From Orthonyx spaldingii (taxonomy: Eukaryota; Chordata; Aves; Passeriformes; Orthonychidae), in NCBI GenBank assembly GCA_013397795.1, contig VZTJ01000300.1, positions 1,608,476-1,672,475 on the forward strand: a stretch of DNA of 64,000 bases. The letters run 5' to 3'. A program made the position numbers and the translations under genes. Below, piece after piece: positions 36,459 to 48,258 of this stretch (the stretch's first letter is position 1; every line of letters begins with the position of its first letter). The notes under the pieces are model-generated. The model searched no databases. It had not been told where the DNA came from and saw only the letters and a program-made list of their open reading frames with translations.

Positions 36459-38687
36459 ACTGGTGGTAGCAAACAGCACCCGTGTTCAGGTAGCTGGGGG
36501 CTTCCTGGGAAGGGGAGCATAGGGAGAGATACCTTGTGACTGTGAATTTGGATTAATTTCCTATTCTTGCTGCATTCTTGATGAAAGGTTTACCACATCC
36601 AGTACTTCCATATTCTAGTTCAAATCACCTTGTACAGTGCAAAATATTTTTATCAGCTTTTTATACTTGCCCCAAACTGCTTCAAATAAGAATGAGAAAG
36701 TACCACAGGAGTGATTTGCATCAATGTGCTATCAGCATCCCTGTCTTCCTGCTAAAGTTTAATGAATTAATTTCCCTCTTCTCTGGCACAGCTAATTCTG
36801 ATTTAAGTATTTGTAATAAGTTGGAAATTTCAGTGAGTCGTGTGCTTACTCACAGAAGTATGTGGCTTGCTCAGTGCTTACAGAACTTGTTTTTGTTACC
36901 AGGTCATTTGAAGTTCAAAGCAGTTGAAGATCTTTGCAGCAGTCTTTGAGATACTGCTGTTCTCTGTGCAAGAAAAGCCTTGTTCAGGGCAACTGGGAAA
37001 TGTTTTTTGGATGTGGAATCTTCGGTAGCACACACTGCAAACTTAGGGAGGACAATGTCCATTACAGAAAATTTCTGTCCAAATTGCTTGTCTAACCTGT
37101 AAACTTTCAAAATAAGAATTTTCACAAGAGAGGGTTCTGGGTAAATTATTTGGGGGCTGAGCTGCTACCACCAGCTCTAGCAAATAGTAATTCAGGGAGG
37201 GTTAATGGATGTGCAGCTGAAATCTGTGTTACTCGCTCTCCCACAAGTCAAGCACCTATGGCCAAGTTAGCCTGGTACTTCCAATAAACAGGTAACTGAA
37301 AAATGTTCCTGAAAACAGGGAAACTGAAAAATAAATTTCAATTATTTGTTGTCCTAGTTGTACTTGAAGTGTATCTACACTGTGGCTACTCTGTGTGGAT
37401 ATATATTGTATACATACAATACATGCAATTGTATATGTGATACTGATGGCCAACAAACAGCACTCAGTATTCACAAATGTTTTCTCTTTATACCTGTTGA
37501 ATATTCCATTAAAGCACCATTCATTTTATATTTGTATGTTTGTGCAAGTAGGCAAAATCAGATATTGCCATCTAATATGTGTAGTAATAGGGGTTTTTAT
37601 TCAAAGCACTGGTTACTAATTGGATTTTCAGTTCACTGACCTTGTCACTTCTCTGCTGAGTTCAAGATGTTAAGAATATTTTCCAAATGGCCAAATCTCA
37701 TATTTAAAATTCTAATGTATTTTACATAACATAAGATGTTTTTAGTACCAGAAAAATTCCATTTTCCTCAGTCCAGTTTCAGGTTCCTAACCTGATTTTC
37801 TGGGCTTAATCCTCTTCCTGTTGAAATCAATAAGTACATTGTAATATAATGATTCACGTTCAAGGTTCAACCATAGAAAATTAAGGCTACATGCTGATTT
37901 TACTGCCATTGTTGAAAGATGATCTCTTAAAATGTGTAAAAGCACAATAAACTCTTTAACTCTTTCAGCCCTAATTTTTTTTCTCTCTTCAGAGAATCTA
38001 AACACTTTAAAATGGATCTTTGTTTTAGACCTAGTGATGGCAGGGAGATAAAAGCTGAGAGATGCTGGTTTTTTAGGCATTCCTTTTGTGGTTTCAAATG
38101 CTTTGTAGTGGGACAGTCCCTTCTTTCCTTAACTATTGCATGTTAAGCAAGACTAAAAGGAATTTAAAAGCAGGTGGAGCACATTTTATTGTTTTAATAT
38201 AAAACAATATGGTTAACACTATGGAAGTGTTGAGCTTTGATTTAGCTCTTTGAGAGACGTGCAGAGGCACCCCCTGTCAATCTGTGTTGCTGAAATGTAC
38301 GGGATGTGCTGTGAGGGTTTGGGTGCCCTGTTGCCATTGGACAGCCTGGTGGCATCTTGTGTGCTCTGCACAGAAGTCCCCTGGTTATTAACAGGGTCCT
38401 GACTGATGCTGGTGAATCAAAAGATGAATATTTTAAAATGGGTTCTGGGATGTGCATCAGGCTGTCCTCAAATGGCTCTTCTGGAAGATGTAAGTGGCAC
38501 CTTTTCTGCTTTGCTACACCACATGGATGAGATAAGCATGGGGATATCAGAAATGTGAATTCTGCCCCAAGTGTGCTGGAGTGTGGGAAGCACTGTGGGG
38601 GCCCTGCTCCCTGTGGATGTGCATATGAGGAGCCTCTCCCACTGCTTTCCACCAAAGCTGTCTGTGAAGGTCATTAACATCCCAATG

Positions 38688-38756
38688 CTCCTTCCTGGGA
38701 ATAAAAGTCATTATACATTCCAAAGCTCCTTCCTGGGAATAAAAGTCATACATTCT
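38688..38756 (+). repeat. Direct duplication of about 30 bp
   Basis: GCTCCTTCCTGGGAATAAAA followed by GTCAT and ACATTC occurs twice back to back. The first copy carries an extra TAT. Confidence 0.8.
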
Positions 38757-39356
38757 ATAGCTTCTGCTTCCTAAACATGAAACTGGGTGTTCATGGAACA
38801 AATGCACCTAAAGCATGAACTTCAGGCTCTTTGGCATCCCAGCTGAACAACTGTTTTCTTCTTAACTACAAAATCTCTAGGAGAGGAAAAAAATTAATTT
38901 CAATGTCTTCCCTCTTCCTCACCCCAGAAGACCTTCTTAGGAAGTGAAACCCTTTCCATTAGGTTTCCAGTCTCATGCAGGCACAGTGATTTCCCTCCAG
39001 CTGCTGAAGTCTCATGTCCTTTCTGCCTTGGGTAGAGGAAATGCTATGTTCCTTGGTGAAATACAGCCTTTTCCCCTCCTGCAGGAGCTTGAGGACATTC
39101 TGTCCCTCTCCCTGTTTTTGGGACCCTGTATGGAAATACAGTTATCTGGAAATGGGAGTCTATGCTAGCTGCTTGGGGGTCCCTTTCTTGTACAGAGGGA
39201 TAGGGAAACTGAGACTGACAGAATGAGACTTGTAGGCTTTTTCTAGCATGGAGGTTTGTGGGAAACTGTGGACTGATCAATGAATATTTCTAGCACGGGT
39301 GGAAACCTGTATTTTCACAAGTGCAGTATCCAGAAAAACTTAGTCTGAGAATATAC

Positions 39357-39405
39357 GGTACAAAGTACACAAAGATGGTACAAAGTACACAAAGATTGTA
39401 CAAAG
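39357..39405 (+). repeat. 20-bp tandem repeat, 2.4 copies
   Basis: GGTACAAAGTACACAAAGAT at 39357-39376 is repeated exactly at 39377-39396, and a partial third copy follows. Confidence 0.85.
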
Positions 39406-42400
39406 ATTGATTCCAATTCAAATGTACCCATTATAGTACAAGACACTACTTCTTTTCTGAATCTTCTGATCCACCATGAAAGGACTGCCAGATTGCAGAT
39501 ATTCCCTCCTCATCCCCAGGTGATGGGGATGGGGAGGAAAAAACTTCTTTTTTGGAAATGCAATGGCTGATCCATGTTAGACCAATGCAACTTAACTGAG
39601 GAGAAAAAAGGCTTTAGAGGGTAAAAGACAGAATAGATACTGCTTGGTCTCCTTGCAGATGTTCTGCTCTGGTGGTAGAAGAACGGAGTTGGCAGTTTTG
39701 GCAAGGGTGGTGGGTACATCTGCTCCAGGTAAGAAGATATTCCCTGTTCCATACTTCTTAGTAAAAAGGAAACTCTTACAAAGCAATGCTGACAGGGCTG
39801 GTGCCTCCCAGTGTCTTGGACTTCTCTAAATGCTGTAGTGGAAAGCAGTCATGAGAAAAGTTGAAGAATTTTCTCCAGCTCATATAGATACAAAAGAGTA
39901 CTAGTACATGTGTGGTTTGTTTTTTGTGTTGGTTGTTTTTTTGGGATCTGGTTTGGTTTTGAGTTTTCTGGGGTTTTTTTAAGAGACCAAGAAATTATCT
40001 GGTCTATTGGTTTCCAGACTGGTTTTTGTGATCTCCTAAGAGAGAAATTTGTATGTAGCCTACATACACTACAGACAGCCTCAGACACTGAGAGGGAGGA
40101 CTCTGTGATGACATAAAACCAGGTGGAGAATCTAATGTCAGAGGCACAGCTGACGTTTTACATTCAAATATGTCTTCAAGTTCACCAGTTACTACTACAC
40201 CAAAGAGCAAGGATTTGTGCTTTCTTCTTTGGCAGATAGTGATTCTGGCTTGTTTGGTAACGTGGAAGGAAGATTGTTTCCAGGAGCTGGTGTTGGTACT
40301 TTGTTTTCTGGACCAAAGCAAATTGACTTATTTTTAGACTGGTTTTGATGTGGCTGTGGGCTGCCAGTACACTTCAGGAATTTGTGTTGCATAGTTTTCC
40401 CTGCAATATCTAACCCTTGACTCCTAGGAGTGTAATACAATATACGTCCTAGATAAAAGCATCACAGTGATAATGCAACTTGGAATCAGAGTGAAAGTTA
40501 TGGAACAAATGGAAACACTTCCTAGAAAGATGTTACAGCTTGTACTTGCAAAAGCTTTGATGAATTAATGTGTAGTGATATCCTTACTTTTATTAAGTAA
40601 GGTGTTGAAACTATGAGATGTATGCAAATAGCTCAAAGTTATGGCTGATGAGTATTATGAATGGAAGAGTGGCCTAAAAATTAAATACAGGATTATCTGG
40701 GTGTAGGAAGTGTTTGGCTTTACACAGGACAGTCAATGCATTGCCAAATCACATCATGCCACCGAATATGGAGGGGCACAAGTACTTCTATCAGGGCAGC
40801 TTATGATTCAAAATGTTGAAAACCACTTTAGATGGCTTTTTCCATTGGTAAGAAGCTGACTAGGATTGTTTTGGTGTTTGATTTATAGTTTGTTTGCTTG
40901 TTTGTTTTTTAAAAAGAAGCTGTCATTAATTTTTGCCTCGAGAGCTGGAATCTAATTTCTAAGTTTGAGGAGGGTATTGCTAGTGTGCTTTCTGCATGTA
41001 AAAATTATCTTCCTAAACCTATCCTGTATTTGGCTGTCTGTTGGGATCTACACAGGAGATTTTAGCTGTCTTAAAAAAATTATGAGGCTGGAGAACACAT
41101 GAAATTTTCCCTTCCTATTTGAAGTTAGACTGAAGATACTTTTTTTATTTGCACAAATGTTTGCATCATTGATGTTAAAACAGGGAACTCTCAGGCGGGG
41201 CAGGGGGGGGTGTCCCTATTAAGCTCTCTTTCTATTATTTTAATTCTTGGTTTAGCTTTATTACTTGTAGATTCATGTTTTGTATAACAAGTGTGTTTGT
41301 ATATGTTTTAGATATGTCAACTTCTCATCTATTTTGATGCTTTAAATAGAGAGGAGAAGAACTTTGAGGGGAGTGAGCCAGGACCTCTGCTCTTGAAAAT
41401 GGATAGGGCTGTGTGTAGTAGCAGAGGATTTGCTGCAGTGTCAAAGTGCAGGATCTGGGTTTAGAGCAGGAGTGAAAAGGTAGTACATGGATCTCAGCCG
41501 GAGACAGGCAAAACAGTTTTACATGAAGTACATGTGAAGAGCCTCTTTGCATTGAAAACCTCTGCATTAAAGGAGTACATAAAAGGAGAAAAACAGAAGA
41601 CTAAAGGAATTGATTTCAAATAGCTGGAATGTAAGACTTGAAGGTCCACAGAGCTATGTCTTCATTATAACTTAGCTTTGAGAAAAGTTGGTAATCTCAC
41701 TGGACCTGTATCCACAGCTTTGTCTTTGCCTTTCCTTTGGCTGGTTCCTCACCTGGTGCTGAACAGTCAGTGGTCAGGTGATGACACTGCTTGCTGCCTG
41801 CACTTACATTTATTTCTGTAGTAGTAGTGTTGCTGGAGTGATGATTACAAAATTAGAGATGGAAATGTTTCTTTGGATTGTCTTTGGCTTTAATGATGCT
41901 CCTTCATCTCCTGTAAATGCCAAGAGAAGTATGCTGAGAGCCAAGACGTGCTTGGCATAATTACTATAGAGGTAGTTCAATAAGCATGCTGGAAGACTTC
42001 TGGGAGCTTACTGCAGCAGGATCCAAGAAGGGAATGTGACAAAGAGGGACTGGAGTCATTGGTCCTGCATACAGTCAGCCCCATCAGGTGCATGTTGTCC
42101 CTTAAGGACAGGTAGCCAGTGGCAGATGTAATTCATGGAAAAAAGAAGTAGCCAAGAAAACCAGCTTGTGAGAGTAAATGAATGTATGTTCCAAGAAATT
42201 ACTACCAGGAAGAAGTGACTAGTGATGTCCAAACTGTCTCCATTACTGAGTTTATAAACACTTTTGGTAAATAAGAGGTTAATAACTCTGTTTATAGTAA
42301 GAAAAGACCCCTGCCCTAGGATACACACACTTCACTGTACCCAGATAATCCCTGGAGCAAGGAGGTTTAAGGTAATTTGTGGTGCAGCTGTCCTTTCCTG

Positions 42401-45400
42401 GAACATGAGCAAATTCTCCTGCACATGGTCAGCTGCAAGAACAAATGTCTATAGCAAATGAAAAAACAAGATGTTCAACCGCAGCCTTCTGCACTTCCAA
42501 GAGGGGCACGTGAGCAGGGCTGTTCCTCCCGCCGGAATCAAACTCCACAGCACGAAAGGGTTTAGTGTGCGGCTTATGGCCAAGTGGAAGCAACGTGTCA
42601 GTGGTCAGGGAGGAATGCTGGTGATGGAAACCCAACTGATTGACACACGGTGGCCATAAAGTCATAGTAAATCTATTGTTTTGCCAGAAGGAAGCAGGGT
42701 TAGAAAATGTATAATCATTACAATCCCTGTGCTATACAGCATCAAGTGACGGTTGCTCTCCCCTTGCTGGGGCGGTTCATACTTGGCTTAATCCCAATGA
42801 AGTCTGTACTTGGGTGAAATCTTCTTATGCTGCATGTGGTTCAAGCCACAGCCATTCCTGTGTTTTAGCCAAGAAATGCCTCTATGGCACGGCAGAATTT
42901 AGCTCAGTATTTCCAAGGAGATGCTTTCTCTATTGTGTTGCTGCAGACAGCCCCCACACTGCAAGGTGGCATTTAAAAATTATGATCTGGGAACTCATTC
43001 TCAATAAAACTATTAACAAAAATCTAGCTAATCAAGAGAAGAGGAATCCAGTTCTCTGGAACAGATATCTTTTACCTACAAAGAAGTGAAAGTAAAAACA
43101 GATAAGAATGTCATTAATAGCTAGAGGCCAAAGTTACTCCTGATCAAACTGAGCTGAAGGAAAAAGTTGCATTTTCAGAAGTCTGAGTGGCCTGGGGAAG
43201 GCTGAGGGGTAAATGGTATATGCAGCCACACCTTCAATTCCTTGCTAATTGACAGACAAAACAATGGGGATAACCAAGTCTGCTGCATTTTTTTAACACC
43301 TCTTAAGAGATGCAAAACCTCTTCTGTATTTGGATTGTATATTGCCCTAAATATAAGGCTTTATATTTCTGCCATTTCACTTGCCTTGCAGGATGAACTC
43401 TGAGTCTGATTGGCTCTTTTTGCACAGGATGTGCACAGGATACAGAGGTCTGCATCAGCACAAATCACATTTCTTCCTCCCAAGCAGACACAATGGAGAG
43501 AAACCCTCAAAAAATTTCTTAGTAAGTCTCTAAAATAGTTTCAGAGGTTTTTTCTTGAGATGAATGAAAATGTTTGGTGAAATATTAGAGTAGATACATG
43601 ATGGATATAACAGAAGTTGAGGCTTCCCACAGTAGTGTGCACTGTCTGTTGTCAAACAGGGTTTGACCCAACAATGACTTCTTGCTGCTGCATTTACTGA
43701 AGTTGTTTTGATTATGGTTTCATATTGTAACACAGGGGTTTTTGTAACTGAACCGTAGCCTGTTTTCTCTCTGAATGCTGGTGATATTAAGAGGGCAGAA
43801 CGTGCCTCTGCATGCACTATTGCTGAGATGGGAGATGACCTGCCAGAGAACAGCAATGGAAAGTCCATACTGGTTGACGATTGGCTTTTTCTTACTCCTG
43901 GTGCTCAAGAACAGCAAGTGTTCTTTCTTTGTAGGGACACACAGACTACATGAGAGGATGTGAAGTGATTCCTCTATTATTGTCTAGAGTAAAGGGGAAA
44001 GGAAATTTCTAATTCCTTTCAGTTTTACACTTTATTAAAAGCTGATATAACTGTGAAAAGGGCATTGGCTACATAAGGACTGCACCTACACTGGAATATT
44101 ACTGATGTGAGATTGGGAATGAGCTACTGGAATATAGCCTGCAGCTGCTCTGAGACTGCTTGACAATGGTGATTCAATCTTTTTTGCTAAAAAAGGTGGA
44201 GGAGTTTGATAAACCACAGGCTTTATACTAAAATAGTGATGCATTATATATATGGTGAAATTACTTCATGTCTACTTCTTCCTTTTTTATGAAACAGGAT
44301 TATTTTTAACTAGATTATCCATAAAGCTGGTGTGTGTTTACGGCTACCCTGAGCTGTACATAGGACGCTTTTTTGTTGAATGTGGCCAGTACATGCCTTT
44401 TACATAAGCAAGCTAGGGCTGTCACAGATCTTGTGAAGAGTGAAAATACTGGGGTTTTGCATAGGATTATAAGAGTTTTGAAAGTCTTTCCGTTTCGAGT
44501 CAAAAAAATTAATTTAATTTTCTGTTAAGGAAAACTTTGAGTAAGTTATGAAACCCTTTTTTTTCTTAGAAAAAAACCTTCAAAATATTTATCCTTGAGT
44601 TTCCCTTTTTCTATTCATACTGTCTGGATCAGCAACACTGGAAGTTCCAACATAATTTGAAAGTAAAATTAAACATTCCTCCTTATTAGGAAGTTAAAAC
44701 AAGATATTTTGATGTGAATTAAGTTTCATCATCTTAACCCCAGTCTGTGTTGTCAGACTCACTTTTTTCCCCAAAGCCTTGATTTTAAAATATGCATGAG
44801 TTCAAATGGGAGATAGACAAGTTGAACTTTTTTGGAATAAATTTTAGGAACAGTTGTTGGGTTTTTTTTCCTGGAGTGAGAAGTTGACAATATGACCAGT
44901 GCATGACAAGTACCTCACGAAGTGATGTATGTGTTGTTTTGGTTTTTTATAGTGTGGGAATACAAGCCTTGAAGATAAAGCTGCAATATCTCAGTCATTT
45001 GATTTTGCATTAATTGGTTGTGCTTCATGTATCTTACTTTTGAACTTTATTTTTCAGGGGTTTTTTTTCAGTTTGGCATTCATATCTTGGAATAAGGAAC
45101 GTCTCTTAATTTTCACTTTGAAGGCTGAATTTGATTGAAACACAGAGCAACTCCTTTGTTTAAACTGGGTTATGCTGGGTGAATACCAGCATAAATATGG
45201 ACCTGAGCTTCTGGAGAAGTCACTTGACTTCTCTCCTCTTCTTTGACTTCTCTTTAAAATGGAGCCAGGGTTGCCTGCTCCACTAAGAAATTCCATCACG
45301 ACAGTGGCCATTGAATTCCTTTACTAGAAGGTGGAAGGGAAGAACCAGGCTTTGAATTAATTATTCTAATAGGTATGAAAGACCTGAAATGAGTGAAATG

Positions 45401-45479
45401 GCAAAGAAGCAGAGAGGGTGAACTGGAAAGAGCCATAATGCAACCCTGGGGTTTTGCAAGCAGCTCAAGCCGCTGAGGT

Positions 45480-45760
45480 GATGCCGGCAAGGGTTAACTC
45501 GCAGCAGCTGGCCACCAGCGCTTGGTCCTTATCTCACTCTTATCCTCTGCTATTAACTGGCCACAATTACAGACCATATCGGTTACTGCCATCTGTTTTT
45601 TCATGAGGCGTTGGTGGGACTGCAGCCAGCACGGGGGATTAGGGGCAGAAAGGCAGCGATGACAAAACGCCTCTGCGGCGCTGCGGAGGGGTCCGCGTGC
45701 GGCTGGGGCCGGCCACCAGCCCCGACAGCTGCGCAGAATTAAGCGGAAAGATAAACTGTG
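45480..45760. promoter_or_regulatory. CpG-dense, E-box-bearing block; candidate distal enhancer
   Basis: This is the only GC- and CpG-rich block I see in the 33 kb downstream of OTOG, with about a dozen CpG between 45630 and 45745. It carries E-boxes CAGCTG (45505), CATCTG (45590) and CAGCTG (45726), two TTATC/GATA-type sites (45529, 45540), a twice-used CTGGCCAC (near 45508 and 45557) and homeodomain-like ATTA cores. The layout looks like a conserved enhancer or a small CpG-rich promoter. Given the OTOG-MYOD1 order in amniotes, the MYOD1 core enhancer (about 20 kb upstream of the gene in mammals) is the leading idea. No transcript or conservation evidence is available here. Confidence 0.35.
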
Positions 45761-48050
45761 AAGGGACTTTCAAAGCTGCTGCAGAGGAAGGAAATGCATT
45801 TCTGCCTGCAGTGGCAATGCAGGGGCTGTGCAGAGAGAACTGAAGCGAAGGTGGTCATTGGTGGGGTGGGTTTTGGGTGGCCTTTAGCTTCCAGTGTGCC
45901 TTGTTAGTGGTGGGGTCAAAGCCCATCAGCCGCAAGCAAACAGCAACAGAAACATGGATATTGAGCGTGTTGAATAGGAGGAGGAAACCACCTCAGACTG
46001 TTGATTGAAATATCCCTTCAATGCTAAATTTTGCAGTAGAAATCACTGTCTGGGCTCATGCTAAAATCATGGACTGCTTCAATTGCCACAGCGTGTGACC
46101 AGGGAAGGCAGCACATGTCAGCCCTGATTATCAATACTTTAGGAAGAAATAGTACTTTTGACAAATATTAATGGACTGCAAAGCTGTCTTTCTAAACTTC
46201 CCAAATGCTTGACCATCGTGCAGTAATGCGAGAAAGGAAACATTTTCAGCATGATACCAGGGATTCAAGAATCATTACAGCTCAACAGCTGTACTTTGAT
46301 TCCAAATTTTACTAAGACCAGATTAATTAAATTATTCCAAAGTATACTACACTGCCAAAATAAGGCTCTCTGGTATTTATTATTTTAGGTAAATTAAATT
46401 AAGGATAATACAGAATTTAATGTTGGAAAATTAATACTTAACTAATATTTAATATCCTTTCTTAATTTTTAATTAATACATGGTAGTCAATATTATAAGG
46501 ATTAACATCAATAGAAGAGCAAATCTAATTATTTATAGCACACAAGTTACAGAAATAACTAGAGGTGCTCTGTATTTGGAAAGCTACTCCTTTCCCTTTT
46601 TCTGTTCCTGATGAACTTGAGTAACAAATGGACGGGAGAAATCACATTGTCTTGCCTTTTGGCTTTTTCATTATTTCAGGTCACTTGATGCTTTTTGCAT
46701 CAGGGACTGATGCAGCACTGATGCCCTTAATGTGACCTGTGTTCTAGGTTTGGAGGTAGGAGGGAATAAGTTTTGGTTGTGGGGTTCATTTTCCTCTGTA
46801 AATACCTACAGTTTCTCTTAGTATTGAGAATAGGATGTACATTAGAAGTAAATTTAAGTTGATGTTGCAAGTCAGTAGTATTAATTTGACATGTTCTGTA
46901 TTTAAGTAATGATAGATCATTATTGCAATACTGAGTATTAGCAAATATTTAGACTTACCTGCCTGCAATATTTTAAACTGAAGGATGTACTAGGCTCCTT
47001 CACATCAACTTCCTTTCTGGCTTCTATCCTAGTCCAGGTAATTGCTGAAATAATGTGTTTCATTTTGTGCTGTAGAATTACATTATTATTATTATTATTT
47101 CTGTGCCCAAATGGGACATAAAGTAGCTCAGCATTTATATAGAAATGTTCAGGTAGGTTGAGAGTAACCTTTTACACCTTTGTGCATGACTGAAAGCTGA
47201 TGTTGTTGAACTCTCTGGTCCCTTGAGACCCAAGGTTAATCTGCCAAGACAAGTCATAATATAATGATAATATTTTCCACCTGTTGAAATCAGTTTATTA
47301 ATTTTAAGACTTTGTACCTTATTTTCTTGACTATTTGTGTAGAAATACTGGTGTGTCCTTCACTTACTAAAAAGCCAACAGTGGAATACCGGCACCATAT
47401 CTCTGTCAGATTTTCTCCCAGCATGGTTAAAAGACGTGAAGATTGTGCTCAGAAAGTTATATATCTACACAAGTGCATGTCTCAGGCTTCTATTTTATCC
47501 AAGACTGAAATTCAGACTCTTCAGTCATTTTTTTTATATTCACCTATTTGATCATTGCTCTCCTTAAATGCCTCCAGCTATGCAAGAGCTGCATTCCAGA
47601 GCTTTGTTGTAAAGTGGAAATACCAAATTCCTGAAGGCAAGAAAGAACGTGACTTGTGATGGTTCATGGTCTGCCTGACAGTAATAAAATTAAAAGCTGT
47701 CCCCTCCTTTGGTGTTTTACTGGAACTTGTACTTTTATTCTTCCCTATGAAAAAAAAGCACTGGTTTTAACTCGTGTGTTATCTTCTATGTTATGCAAAG
47801 AGCTTATACCCAAAATGTTTCTATACCCACACAGTGGCATTTCTCCCAGTGGGAGAAGGGAGGTCAAGCCATGGCAGAGTTGTTTGGGCTGTCAGGGCGG
47901 TGGGTTGTGCCCTCCCCTCAAGGCCAGAGCAGGGTGGATATGGAGATGCAGCGATTCCCAGCAAAACCCCAATGTGCATTGAATAAAAATCAGCTGGAGG
48001 TCCTGGACCCAGGGAGACAGGCTGAGCCATGGGTATTCTCTGGGTATGGG
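45761..48050. other. Intergenic, no gene seen
   Basis: Contains a very AT-rich, TAAT-dense stretch (about 46315-46540) and an (ATT)6 tract at 47082-47100. I see no gene or transposon. Confidence 0.55.
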
Positions 48051-48052
48051 GA

Positions 48053-48100
48053 GAACTAATTAACGCCCACACTGCCAGAACTAATTAATGCCCGCACTGC
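48053..48100 (+). repeat. 23-bp tandem duplication
   Basis: GAACTAATTAACGCCCACAC followed by TGC (48053-48075) is repeated with two changes at 48078-48100. It lies just before the 36-bp minisatellite. Confidence 0.8.
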
Positions 48101-48150
48101 TTCCTGGGTGGCAACATCTCATAGCCTGGGGCTCAGAGTAGCGTGGAGGA

Positions 48151-48258
48151 GTGGAAATGATTTGTGAGTGACTGGAGGGTTCAGGAGTGGAAATGATTTG
48201 TGAGTGACTGGAGAGTTCCGAGGTGGAAATGATTTGTGAGCGACTCGGGGGTTCCGGG
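48151..48258 (+). repeat. 36-bp minisatellite, three copies
   Basis: The unit begins GTGGAAATGATTTGTGAG and recurs at 48151, 48187 and 48223 with a few substitutions. Copies 1 and 2 are nearly identical; copy 3 is more diverged and GC-richer. Read on the minus strand it gives a Ser-rich repeated peptide frame, which I take as chance since 36 is a multiple of 3. Confidence 0.9.

Larger units (their letters stand above)
36459..45479. other. Intergenic, no gene seen
   Basis: Contains only short frames without splice or family support. Small local duplications lie at 38688-38756 and 39357-39405, and T/G-rich low-complexity DNA at 39910-39990. A G-rich run occurs near 41194. I recognise no transposon. 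Confidence 0.6.
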
